The notes: generated by a model not told the origin, from the letters alone. 64,000 nucleotides of DNA from JBCCGI01 sp039029355 (GCA_039029355.1 JBCCGI010000024.1:1-64000), one strand, 5' to 3'; positions 54,901 to 62,844 are shown, numbered from the stretch's first letter. Program-made: numbers and translations.

Positions 54901-57338
54901 CGCTCGGCGGTCGCGGTGAAGGTGGCCTCGTAGGCGCCCTCCTCCTCGGGCGTGACCTCGGCGCTGGCGCCGGTGCCGCTCTCGAAGGGCGCGCCGTCCT
55001 TGGTGACCTCCCAGGTGTAGCTCAGCGCCCCGTTCAGGTCGACCGAGGTCGTGCTCCCGTCGGGGCAGGTGGTGAAGCCGGTGCCGCCGCTGTCGTCGAC
55101 GTCCTTGACGTCGAACACGATCGGCTTGCCGAGGCACTTGCCTTCGGGGAACGACACCTCGACCTCGCCGCCGGTGAGGCTACCGGTCGACGTGCACGTC
55201 ACCGGGCCGAGGCAGCAGTCCGAGGTCACCGAGTACGGCGGGCAGTTGCACCACCACCCGGCCTTGTCGATGCCGTCGCCCGGCAGCGAGCGGATGACCG
55301 AGCCGTCGCCCGCGACCTGCCCGGTGGCGACGATCAGGAACTGGTTGACGTCGTGATCGAAGCTCAGGAAGTTCGTGATCGTCCCCGGCTTGAGGCCGGA
55401 GAGGTTCGGGTAGGTGATCCGCAGCGGCGGATCGAAGGTCGCGCCGGCCGGCTGCACGGTGCCCGCGAAGGGCGGCGCGGCGCCGTCGGTCATCGGCATC
55501 GGGATGTCGTCGATGTGGACCTGGTCCATCGAGAGCGTGATCGGGTTGCTCTCGTCCACCAGCGTCCCGTCGGGGTGATGCACGACCGCGCCCGCGGGCA
55601 GGAACATCGTCATGCCCTCTAGGCCCGCGATCGACAGCGTCACGTTCTGCGTGCCGTTGTAGACCACCTGATTGGCCGGGTTGAGCTCGGGGAAGAGCGC
55701 CGGCATCGACAGGGTGTTCGCGGCGTTCGCGACGACGGTCAGCTCGTAGGAGAGCTTCGGGTACGTCCCGGGAGCGACCGAGGCTCCGCCGACGGAGTCG
55801 GCCGTAGCGCCGTCCACGTCGAGGTGCGCCGGTCCGGAGAGTCCGATGTCGACGAACTCGAACTCGCCCTCGTCGTCGGTCAGCACGCTCGGCAGAGTCG
55901 TCGCGCCGATGGTCAGCGTGCAGGTCGCGTTGCGCAGCGGCAGGCTGGAGTTGTCGAGCGCGATGCCGCGCAGGTCGGTCGTCTGCAGCGCGTCGGTCGC
56001 CACGCCGACCAGCAGGAAGGTCGCCGGCAGGCCGATGTTGCCGGGGAAGTCGGCCTGGATCAGGTTGTTCCCCGCCTGCGTGCCCATGTCGAACGACACG
56101 CTCGCGTAGCCGCTCGGCTCGGTCAGCACGGTCGCCTGCGTCAGGCCGTTCACCAGACCGTCGCCCTGGACGACGGTGAAGGTGACCTGCTCGCCGCCCA
56201 CGCCGTTGCAGGCGTCGCTGACCCAGACCCGCAGCGGATCGGGAGCGGTGCCGCCCAGCTGGACGCGCTGGCTGTTGCCCTCGCTGACGTTGATCTGGTC
56301 CGGCGGCCCCGCCAGCGCCGAGGCGCCGAAGAAGACCGGGCCAAGGACGTCCCTGGACTCGACGCGGACGAGGTTGTTGCCGAAGCCCGCGTCCGAGCCC
56401 AGCGACCAGAAGGCCGCGGCCTCGCCGTTGCCGTCGGTCAGGAGCTGCAGGACGCGCGTGCCCGCACCGCCCGGGGCTTCCGACAGGACGCCGTCGCTCT
56501 TGACGACCTCGAAGTTGACGAGCTTGTTGGCGAGGGCGCTACCATCGGGCTTCACGACCCGCGCGACGATGGCGCTGGCGAGCTCGGTCTGCACGACCGC
56601 CGTCTGGGCGACGCCCGACACGACCTCGAGCGCGCCGATCACCGGCGTCGACGGCCGGATCAGCACCGGCAGGGTCTGCGGGCTCCCGGCCAGTGAGATC
56701 GAGCCTTCGGCGCGGTTGCCGAGGCGGTCGATCGCCACGACCTGCAGCACGGCGGCCGCGCCGGCGGACGTGGTGCCCGCGGGCGCAGGCTCGACGGGCG
56801 TCAGCGGCACTCCCTGCGCGAGGAACGTGCCGTTCGTGCCGAAGCCCTCGTGCACCTTGGCCTCGACGCCGTTGACGCGCACGCGCAGGCCGTACCGGCC
56901 GCTGAGGCGGTCGGAGATGCGCCCGAAGACGTCGACGGACTCCTGCCCGGGGGCGATCATCGCCGGCGACAGGTCCACCGCCACCTCGGGCGGCTCGGCG
57001 TCGTGGACGACGCGCGCGACCTCGACCGGGCTGCGGTCGCCGTCGGCGTCGACCGCGGTGAAGAAGATGCGGTTGAGGCGGTTGTGCGCGAGCGGCACGT
57101 CCACCTGGAAGCCGCCGTCCGTCACCGGGACGGCGAAGGTCTGGGCCGGGCCCGAGACCTCGACGTGTACCGCGTCCGGCGCGGTGCCGGCGACGGCGAC
57201 CGAGTCCTCGGACGTCAGCTGCACGTGCGCGTCGAGCTCGGGTGCCGGCGGTAGGTCGCCAGCGCGAGCGTGCGCCGAGGCGGCGAGGGCGAGGCCCAGG
57301 AGAGCGGAGAGGGTCCAGCGAGTTCGGTTCTTCTGCAC
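51918..57338 (-). CDS. Giant secreted polymorphic-toxin-like protein with PD-(D/E)XK-like C-terminal domain
   Basis: The product has 1,806 residues from GTG 57338, 6 nt after a perfect AGGAGG. A signal peptide (WTLSALLGLALAASAHARA) is followed by ~1,400 residues of Ig/Big-like and regulatory beta domains. These include a Cys cluster (~690-715: WWCNCPP, DCCLG) and an acidic calcium segment (~830-900: DIDRNNDGAIDDDDD). Residues ~1430-1620 turn hydrophobic and helical (GGILIVGDIGALAKNGW, LVAFLGKTSFTEVLGIL), like pretoxin segments. The last ~120 residues show YELEAA (Glu1697), KTDIDMVI (Asp1729/Asp1731) and YQMKRSKS (Gln1740, Lys1742), the acid, Asp, QxK order of restriction-endonuclease-fold nucleases. 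The inference is an exported protein delivering a DNase-like tip, with immunity encoded next door. Activity is untested, and the long body could instead be an ordinary adhesin. Confidence 0.75.
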   Translation of the reverse strand: MQKNRTRWTLSALLGLALAASAHARAGDLPPAPELDAHVQLTSEDSVAVAGTAPDAVHVEVSGPAQTFAVPVTDGGFQVDVPLAHNRLNRIFFTAVDADGDRSPVEVARVVHDAEPPEVAVDLSPAMIAPGQESVDVFGRISDRLSGRYGLRVRVNGVEAKVHEGFGTNGTFLAQGVPLTPVEPAPAGTTSAGAAAVLQVVAIDRLGNRAEGSISLAGSPQTLPVLIRPSTPVIGALEVVSGVAQTAVVQTELASAIVARVVKPDGSALANKLVNFEVVKSDGVLSEAPGGAGTRVLQLLTDGNGEAAAFWSLGSDAGFGNNLVRVESRDVLGPVFFGASALAGPPDQINVSEGNSQRVQLGGTAPDPLRVWVSDACNGVGGEQVTFTVVQGDGLVNGLTQATVLTEPSGYASVSFDMGTQAGNNLIQADFPGNIGLPATFLLVGVATDALQTTDLRGIALDNSSLPLRNATCTLTIGATTLPSVLTDDEGEFEFVDIGLSGPAHLDVDGATADSVGGASVAPGTYPKLSYELTVVANAANTLSMPALFPELNPANQVVYNGTQNVTLSIAGLEGMTMFLPAGAVVHHPDGTLVDESNPITLSMDQVHIDDIPMPMTDGAAPPFAGTVQPAGATFDPPLRITYPNLSGLKPGTITNFLSFDHDVNQFLIVATGQVAGDGSVIRSLPGDGIDKAGWWCNCPPYSVTSDCCLGPVTCTSTGSLTGGEVEVSFPEGKCLGKPIVFDVKDVDDSGGTGFTTCPDGSTTSVDLNGALSYTWEVTKDGAPFESGTGASAEVTPEEEGAYEATFTATAERECAPPDHDVTSESIDMTRVIDLDIDRNNDGAIDDDDDELEDAEVSEAVGALTELNDNDDNGNDVPDYDDPGPFADPDLEPLEIFVDPTGIQMPVVELDVLSGGDSVNIFRQADKTEQITQFPYVLDEMTEYDTTFYVEGKEWRTEQTRIQLALKDDQTVVCDDTVRLYVGRLAANMPSDVLLPDSPIATVTGLPPGAEFDFEVQRNGGTVSQAQATIGSALAYATTVSTAASQNSPGDTYSVVATADGGNISVSSGACVVFPGLPENVQTGLSNPLVRDGFSTADLTVTLTDLYGNAVENGTGVQIVADLRASEVSQTLLSGETAGGQVQVPLAAPLTDQLDLRVISGSKEHAFTVPVADLTLTAPTPGSSTIAVGDQVTFQITTNAGDGTPVFWTVSNFDPGSLNTATSTVSGGQSTILVDTTGASVGECSVTATVAGALGATQVTYESPGIFANSLQAVMDRPVIVSGYTDDGLYTLTTTADPPSLFAGGSFTRQVDVAVYATSTVTVSGKGATEYDVSLLNPADSAYVTFEGLTGPAGGTLTTSGRVPSETGFGAFGIRSTGAAIAGVHAIDIRIQEVTGTSDGGESVDCRIYYVEPGLWASSLDTVVAFFGGDPKTPSGIAANVAGGILIVGDIGALAKNGWRMVSGGQVNYAEVTLTGAGLLTELAIGAGEVADAPISGVRSLVAFLGKTSFTEVLGILLRRGISNAEDLTQLAAFIARAVSDAPFLTVAKEIFTSQQSMEAGIRVLDDFGDDYANVIASAVTSSTGIGKSAARGTTELLDAPGAVRTAVQSAPAGQVDDAIEGVLQALEKGVDGELLSKALNNEELFTGAGSITTNYTKADYLTDLGVVAKVADETGLTRLVKSTTNAGSGKWGFRYELEAASSIIQETGATNAVFLSRLVNIEDVGKTDIDMVIGATFYQMKRSKSAFKGGAEGIVAWVNKAFAAGAADLVYVTPAIDQIPKAAKNMLDSLIADGVPITLKEVPFK

Positions 57339-57344
57339 GGCGAG

Positions 57345-57350
57345 CCTCCT
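57345..57350 (-). promoter_or_regulatory. Perfect Shine-Dalgarno (AGGAGG) deciding the GTG start
   Basis: AGGAGG on the minus strand, 6 nt before GTG 57338. It overlaps the TAG stop of the upstream FG-GAP gene (57351-57349), which argues for translational coupling and for GTG rather than any upstream start. Confidence 0.75.
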
Positions 57351-60324
57351 AGCGAATCCGCTGGTTGGGGTGAGTCGAGAGCGTCCCGGAGACGCCGTTG
57401 GCGGTCGCGAGGTCCGCGTCGCCGTCGCCGTCCAGGTCCGCGGCCAGCGTGTAGTCGGTCGACGCCTCGCCGCCATAGGTCCCGCCGTCCGCGAAGGTCC
57501 CGTTGCCGTTGTTGAAGAGCAGCGAGAGCAGCGCGACCTGCGAGAAGACGTTCAGCCGACCGGGCACGAGCAGGTCGAGGTCGCCGTCGCCGTCGAAGTC
57601 CGCGGTCGCGATGGACTGCGGGCTGGTCGCGACGGAATAGGTCACGTCCAGGCCGAACGTGCCGCCGCCCAGGTTGAGCAGGACCGACACGTCGTTGGTC
57701 GTGGTGTTGGCCACGAGCAGGTCGAGCGCGCCGTCGCCGTCGACGTCGCCGAGCGCGACGAACTCCGGCCCTCCTCCGGTGCCGTAGAGCACCTCCGGGG
57801 CGAACGTCGCGTCGCCGTTGTTGATGTGTACCGACACCGCATCGCCGCCGAAGAGCGACGAGCTGGTGTTGGCGAGGTCGGGAGCGCCGTCGCCGTTGAG
57901 GTCGCCGATCGCCATCGATTGCGGCAGCAGGCCGGTCGGAAGGCTCCCCTGGATGCCGAAGAGCGCGCCGCCGAGGTTGACGAGCACGGTGATGCTGCCC
58001 GCCGCGGAGTCCAGCACCGCCAGGTCGACGTCGCCGTCGGCGTCGAGGTCGCCCGCCTGGACGACGAAGGGCGAGCCACCGGACGCCACCGGGAAGCCCG
58101 GGGTGAACCCGCCGAGCCCGTCGTTCAGCAGCACCGTGAGCGAGCCGCCGAGCGAGTTCGCGACCACCAGGTCGAAGTCCGCGTCCAGGTCGAGGTCGGC
58201 GACCGCTACCGAGCGCGGCCCGCCGCCGGTCGCGTAGAACACCGGCGCGGCGTAGCCGCCGCTGCCGTCGCCCGCGTACACGCCGACCTGGTCGCCGCCG
58301 AAGTCGGCCGCTACCAGGTCGAGCACGCCGTCTCCGTTCAGGTCGCCGGCCGCGAGGCCGGTGGCCTCGATGCCCACCGGCTCGGTGGAGAAGGTCGCGA
58401 AGGTGCCGTCGCCGGCGCCGAACAGCGCCGAGAGCGAGTCGCCGTTCTCGTTGACGACCAGCGCGTCGACCGCGCCGTCGCCGTCGAGGTCCTCGGCGAC
58501 CACGTCGGACGGCAGCGCGCCCGCGCGGCTGGCATCGGCCGGGCCGAAGCCGCCGAAGCCGTCGCCGAGGTAGACGACGAGCTCGTCCGAGGTCGAGCGG
58601 CCGGCGACGAGGAGGTCGGGACCCTGCACGCCGTCGAGGTCGGCCGTCGCGAGCGCCCACGGGTCCTCGGCGCCGGAGAGGGAGGCGAGCGGCCCGAAGG
58701 TGCCGTCGCCCAGGCCGAAGGCCAGCTCGACCGAGTCCGCGTCGGGATCGGCGAACGCGACGTCGAGCGCGCCGTCGCCGTCGAGGTCGTCGAGCGCGAC
58801 GGCCCTGCCGCGCCCTCCGAGGCCGAGCGGGACGGCGGTGCCAAAGGCGCCGAGCCCGTCGCCGAGGAGCACCGAGCCGAGCTGTCCGGCGGTGAGGTCG
58901 TTCGCGACCACCGCGTCCGCCGCGCCGTCGAGGTTGAGGTCGCCGAGCGCGACCTCGCGCGGCTGCAGCGACGCGGGATAGGTGATGTTGAGCCCGAGGC
59001 CGGCGGCGCCGTCGTTCAGCAGCACCGACACCGTCGCCGAGGCGCGGTTCGCCACCACGAGGTCGAGGTCGCCGTCGCCTTCGAGGTCCGCCAGGGCCAC
59101 GTCGGCCGGCTGGGCGCCGGTGAAGGCCGACGCGCCGGCGACGAACGCCGCGCCTCCCGCATTGAGGTACACGCCGGCCGTGCCGGCGCCCTCGTGGGTG
59201 ACCGCGGCGTCGGCGTCGCCGTCGCCGTCGAGGTCGCCGAGCGCCAGGTTGAGCGGCCCCGCCTGGGTCGGCACGCTCCCGTCGGAGACGAAGAGCCCCT
59301 CGCCGTTGTTGTGCAGCAGGGCCAGGCTGTCCTGCGCCGTGCCGCCGGCCAGGACGTCGCGGTCGCCGTCGCCGTCGAGATCGGCTGCCGCGGCCGCGGT
59401 GGGGGTGGGCAGCGCGTCGAACTGCGGGTTGCCGAAGACCGGCCCGACGAAGCCGGGCGCCAGCACCACCAGGCCGACGTCGGTGAAGCCGTCGTCGACG
59501 CCCGGCGCCGGGTCCGAGGCTCCGACGTAGTTCTGGTCGCCGAGCACCGCCTCGCCGAACACCGTGATGCCCTGCCCGGCCGGTGCGACGACGGACATCA
59601 GGAACGAGCCGTCGGACGCGCTGGTCGCGTTGCCGCCGAAGTTCGCCTTCAGCTCGGCGCCGCCGACCGGCGTCCCGTCCTCGAGCACGGCGAAGCCGAC
59701 GACGCTGGTCGAGATGGCGTCGTCGACCACGTCGATGCCGATCGTGTCCGTGATGCCGTAGTTGACGACGGTGATGAACGCCAGCCCGGCGCTCGCGCCG
59801 GTCACGCGCCCGGCCGCGTCGACCCCGGCGATGTCGAGGTTGCTCGACTGGTATGCGGTCGCGGGATCGGTGGTCTCGTCGAGCACCGTGCCGTCGGAGA
59901 GCGTGATCAGGGTCGAGAGCTGCAGCGGCTCGCCGACCCCTAGGATCGTCTGCGGCGCCGAGACCTCCATCGTGCGCCCGATCAGCGGGGGCACGCTGGT
60001 GACCGTAAGGTCGTTCACCAGGAACAGCGCCCCCTGGATCAGCTGGAACGGATCCGAGATCGCGTACATGGTGGTGCCGTCCGGGCGCTGCGACACGCCC
60101 ATCACGCGGAAGGTCTGGTCGCTCTTGAAGTCGGCCAGCGTGCCCGGACCGCCGGGGCCGTAGTTGTCGGCCGCCGACACGTTCGGGATCAGGAAGCTCC
60201 CGTCCGGGTTCACCTGCGCGGCCTGTCCGTTGACGGACACGGTCCAAAGCTCATCCAAGTCCTGGGCGGCGGACGGCGGCGGTGCCGCAACGCCCACACA
60301 CATCGCCAAGAGGGCGAGTCTCAT
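57349..60324 (-). CDS. Secreted 14-repeat FG-GAP/VCBS protein with N-terminal Big-2-like domain
   Basis: The product has 991 residues. ATG 60324 follows GAGGAG by 7 nt; signal peptide MRLALLAMCVGVAAPPPSAAQ. Residues ~105-190 resemble a bacterial Ig-like group 2 domain (LSTLITLSDGTVLDETTD, AGVDAAGRVTGASAGLAFITVV). Residues ~195-260 look like a carboxypeptidase-regulatory-type beta domain (GFAVLEDGTPVGGAELKANF). Fourteen calcium-loop positions then run to the C-terminus, from DLDGDGDRD to DLDGDGDAD, with two degenerate ones (DLDGVQGPD, DLDLDADFD). Unlike most others here it has no terminal beta module and ends THPNQRIR. The next gene starts 10 nt downstream, so it heads a three-gene unit with the toxin-like giant and the candidate immunity gene, and may be their surface partner. 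Confidence 0.88.
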   Translation of the reverse strand: MRLALLAMCVGVAAPPPSAAQDLDELWTVSVNGQAAQVNPDGSFLIPNVSAADNYGPGGPGTLADFKSDQTFRVMGVSQRPDGTTMYAISDPFQLIQGALFLVNDLTVTSVPPLIGRTMEVSAPQTILGVGEPLQLSTLITLSDGTVLDETTDPATAYQSSNLDIAGVDAAGRVTGASAGLAFITVVNYGITDTIGIDVVDDAISTSVVGFAVLEDGTPVGGAELKANFGGNATSASDGSFLMSVVAPAGQGITVFGEAVLGDQNYVGASDPAPGVDDGFTDVGLVVLAPGFVGPVFGNPQFDALPTPTAAAAADLDGDGDRDVLAGGTAQDSLALLHNNGEGLFVSDGSVPTQAGPLNLALGDLDGDGDADAAVTHEGAGTAGVYLNAGGAAFVAGASAFTGAQPADVALADLEGDGDLDLVVANRASATVSVLLNDGAAGLGLNITYPASLQPREVALGDLNLDGAADAVVANDLTAGQLGSVLLGDGLGAFGTAVPLGLGGRGRAVALDDLDGDGALDVAFADPDADSVELAFGLGDGTFGPLASLSGAEDPWALATADLDGVQGPDLLVAGRSTSDELVVYLGDGFGGFGPADASRAGALPSDVVAEDLDGDGAVDALVVNENGDSLSALFGAGDGTFATFSTEPVGIEATGLAAGDLNGDGVLDLVAADFGGDQVGVYAGDGSGGYAAPVFYATGGGPRSVAVADLDLDADFDLVVANSLGGSLTVLLNDGLGGFTPGFPVASGGSPFVVQAGDLDADGDVDLAVLDSAAGSITVLVNLGGALFGIQGSLPTGLLPQSMAIGDLNGDGAPDLANTSSSLFGGDAVSVHINNGDATFAPEVLYGTGGGPEFVALGDVDGDGALDLLVANTTTNDVSVLLNLGGGTFGLDVTYSVATSPQSIATADFDGDGDLDLLVPGRLNVFSQVALLSLLFNNGNGTFADGGTYGGEASTDYTLAADLDGDGDADLATANGVSGTLSTHPNQRIR

Positions 60325-60906
60325 GGGGGGTCTCCTCTACTCGGGGTCGGGGGGCGCCGCCACGGGCAGTGATTCCCGCGCGGCGCGTCTCTCTTCGAGA
60401 ACGGGGGTGCGAGCGGCCCCAGCCACAAAATGGGGCACATATTTCGCCGAGGCTCTCGAGCCTAGCGAGCCGTCTCGAAGCGGACGCAAATTCCGCCCGC
60501 TCTCGCGCGGGCTGGGGAAGGCCCGCGCGGCTTAACGGAAAGCGAGCTCGTTGCTTGGCTCGGACCAGGCGCCCCGCTCCGCTCTTGCATAGGAATGCGG
60601 AATGTTATTTGGCGCGCTTCTAGGCACGCGGCGTAGGGGCGAAGATCTCCCCGGCCCGCGCCGCACCGGAAGGCCGCGCGCCCCGGCAAGGCGCTGGGAG
60701 CGCGCGCGCCCGGCCGGGATCGAGGTCCCCGAGGAGCGCGTCGAGGCCGCGCCGGAGCGGCGCGCGAAGCAAAGGCCGACTTCAGCGCAACTTCTGCCCG
60801 GCCTGGGGTGGAGAGGCCGGGAAGGGGACCCTGCCCCTCCGATCGAGGCGCTCCCGTTACCCTAGGGCATCCCCGAGCCCCGAGGCCCCAGCATCCCGCT
60901 CCAACC
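60325..60906. other. 582-nt divergent intergenic region
   Basis: This is the longest gap in the window, between genes diverging at 60324 and 60907. No convincing gene was found in it. It holds an AGGCT-CTCG-AGCCT hairpin at 60450-60463, a 9-bp perfect inverted repeat at 60504-60512/60521-60529, and two less GC-rich patches (around 60425-60445 and 60590-60610) that are the likeliest promoter sites. The stretch 60625-60800 is very GC-rich, without recognisable signals. Confidence 0.6.
60504..60529. other. Perfect inverted repeat in the divergent intergenic region
   Basis: CGCGCGGGC and GCCCGCGCG flank an 8-nt loop. It does not lie at the end of any gene, so an operator or structured leader RNA is as likely as a terminator. 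Confidence 0.35.
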
Positions 60907-62700
60907 ATGCACGCCCTCCCGACCCTACCGTCCGCGGCGCTCCTCGTCGGCGGAGCCTTCTCGGCCTTCCAGCACGCGGCGCGCGACCCGGTCGCCGTCT
61001 CGGACGCGACCATCGCCGCGCCCCGGGGCGTGGCCGTCGCGGCGGACGGGGACCTCGCGGCGGTCCTCTTCGAGGATGACGCGACCCAGAGGGTGTACGT
61101 GGCGGTAGCCGACGCCCGCGCGCTCGCGTTCGGCCCGCCGGTGCGGATCGACGGCGACGTCGGCGCCCACGACAAGGCGGTCGGCCCGACCGTCTTCGAG
61201 GCCTCCGGCGCGCTCGCGGTGCGCGGCGACACCGTGTACGCCTCCTGGCTGGATGAGCGGAACGCCGCCGGCGGCGGCTTCGGAGGCGCCGAGGCCGTCG
61301 ACGTCTACTTCGCGCGCTCCACCGACGCCGGCGCGACCTGGACCGAGCAGCCGGTGCCCAAGGGCTACGCGGTGGGAGGCTCGTCGCCGGTCCTCAGCTA
61401 CGCGATGGCGGTCAGCGACGACGGCGAGCACGTCTACGTCGCGCAGATCGTGGACCCGAGCTTCTTCGGCGGTGTGACGACCGAGTTGTGGCTCGCCGCC
61501 TCGCACGACGGCGGGCTGAGCTTCGACGACCCGATCCGGGTCGACGGCGGCTCGACCGAGCAGCGCTTCGTCGCGCTCGCGCTGGACGGCGACGTGCTGC
61601 ACGTCGCGCACATCGCCGCCACCTACCCGCCGGGCACCTGGTCGTACGACGTCTTCCACCAGGCCGCGCCGTTCGGCGCCGGCTTCCCCGCGACGCCGAC
61701 CCAGGTCGACCTCTACGGCGAGAAGGAGAACCTGGCGATCGCCGAGGTCGGCCTCGCCGCGCGCGCCGGGGTGGTCGCGGTGTCATGGACGCAGAACGAC
61801 GACGGCGGCGCGGCCATCGGGACCGATCCTTTCGTAGCGGTCTCGTCCGACGGAGGCGCGAACTTCGGCGCGCCCACGAGCGCCAGCAGCGCCGCTCCGT
61901 ATGCCAACACGACCTACGAGACGGCGGTGGCCGTCGCGGCGGACGGCGCCGTCGTGGTGGCGTGGGCCGACGACCGCAATGGGCCTCTGGCGACACAGAC
62001 CACGCTCTTCGCGGCGCGCTCCGCCGACGGCGGAGCGAGCTGGTCGCCCGAGGTCGACTTCGGCGCGCCGACCTCACGCGGAACGCGACTCGCCGCGCGC
62101 GGCGACGACCTGGTTCTCTCGTGGCAGGGGAGCGCGGTCCGAAGCGCCTTCTCCCGCGACGGCGGCCTCACCTGGAGCCAGCCCGACATCGACGTGTCCG
62201 GCCCCGACCCGAACGACTTCCCGTTCCGCGCCAAGCCCTCGGCCCTCGCCGAGCTGTACGACAACGCGCTCTTCGCCTACGTCGGCCGCGAGGAGGGCGA
62301 CCCGCAGAAGCAGCGCGTGTTCGTGGGGGGCTATCGCCTCCCCGAGGTCGCACCGCAGGGCTTCCTCGCCGGCGGAACGGCGCACGTCGAGCTCGCGTCG
62401 TTCTCGGGAGCAGCGCCCGTCGCGTGGGTCGTCTTCTCCGCCGCGCCGGGCGACCTCATCCTGCCCTTCGGCGACGGCCGCAACCTCGGGCTGGCGTTCG
62501 ACTCCCTGTTGACCGCCTCGCTCGCGAGCCCGGCGGTGCTCCTGACGGGGCTCGACGCCGCCGGCACCGGCGCGACCGCGTCGTTCGCCGTGCCGTTCGC
62601 GCCGGGGACGCAGCTCTTCGCCGCGGCGGTGTCGCTGGCGCTCGCGCCGGCGGTCGAGCTGGATGAGGTGACGGACGCGGTGGCGATCGAGGTGCAGTAG
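60907..62700 (+). CDS. Secreted sialidase-like BNR/Asp-box protein
   Basis: The product has 597 residues. ATG 60907 begins a signal-like N-terminus (LPSAALLVGGAFSAFQHAA). Five Asp-boxes mark a sialidase-type propeller: STDAGATW (138), SHDGGLSF (199), SSDGGANF (313), SADGGASW (372) and SRDGGLTW (416). The words VYASWLDER and VVAWADDR belong to the same fold. The catalytic Arg triad, Tyr and Glu of true sialidases cannot be assigned by eye, so it may be a non-enzymatic BNR propeller. Residues ~490-597 resemble the window's terminal beta module (SGAAPVAWVVFSAAPGDLILPFGDG onward, ending VTDAVAIEVQ). No Shine-Dalgarno sequence is seen. A TACCCT box lies 44 nt upstream. Confidence 0.78.
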   Translation: MHALPTLPSAALLVGGAFSAFQHAARDPVAVSDATIAAPRGVAVAADGDLAAVLFEDDATQRVYVAVADARALAFGPPVRIDGDVGAHDKAVGPTVFEASGALAVRGDTVYASWLDERNAAGGGFGGAEAVDVYFARSTDAGATWTEQPVPKGYAVGGSSPVLSYAMAVSDDGEHVYVAQIVDPSFFGGVTTELWLAASHDGGLSFDDPIRVDGGSTEQRFVALALDGDVLHVAHIAATYPPGTWSYDVFHQAAPFGAGFPATPTQVDLYGEKENLAIAEVGLAARAGVVAVSWTQNDDGGAAIGTDPFVAVSSDGGANFGAPTSASSAAPYANTTYETAVAVAADGAVVVAWADDRNGPLATQTTLFAARSADGGASWSPEVDFGAPTSRGTRLAARGDDLVLSWQGSAVRSAFSRDGGLTWSQPDIDVSGPDPNDFPFRAKPSALAELYDNALFAYVGREEGDPQKQRVFVGGYRLPEVAPQGFLAGGTAHVELASFSGAAPVAWVVFSAAPGDLILPFGDGRNLGLAFDSLLTASLASPAVLLTGLDAAGTGATASFAVPFAPGTQLFAAAVSLALAPAVELDEVTDAVAIEVQ

Positions 62701-62712
62701 GAGAGGTGTCCA

Positions 62713-62730
62713 TTCCGGCAGGTCCCGGAA
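62713..62730. other. Short inverted repeat between the BNR gene and the AraC-type regulator
   Basis: TTCCGG and CCGGAA around a 6-nt loop, 13 nt past the BNR stop and ~115 nt before the regulator start. It could be a weak terminator or a binding site for the regulator; the sequence does not decide. Confidence 0.2.
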
Positions 62731-62810
62731 GTCGCTCGCAGGAGGCGAGGCGAGGGGGCGCAACGGGCGGTGTCGTGTGAAGGCGAATCCCGCACCCTCG
62801 CGCCGCGCCG

Positions 62811-62837
62811 TTGACCGACAGGGACTCGTAGTAGGCT
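62811..62837 (+). promoter_or_regulatory. Candidate promoter TTGACC-15-TAGGCT of the AraC-type gene, leaderless
   Basis: The -35-like TTGACC lies at 62811-62816 and the -10-like TAGGCT at 62832-62837. The 15-nt spacer is shorter than the usual 17. The ATG at 62845 lies 7 nt after the -10 box with no Shine-Dalgarno sequence, so the transcript would start at or next to the start codon. Confidence 0.45.
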
Positions 62838-62844
62838 GCGGGCC

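Noticed and set aside
53184..59943. Long plus-strand frames antisense to the toxin-like giant and the FG-GAP gene (53184-55622, 56176-59943)
   Set aside because: The compositions are those of antisense shadows. The minus-strand reading has signal peptides, Shine-Dalgarno sequences, and domain motifs.
60907..62700. Assigning the BNR protein as a true sialidase (nanH)
   Set aside because: Asp-boxes occur in many non-sialidase propellers, and the catalytic Arg triad and Tyr/Glu could not be assigned by eye.
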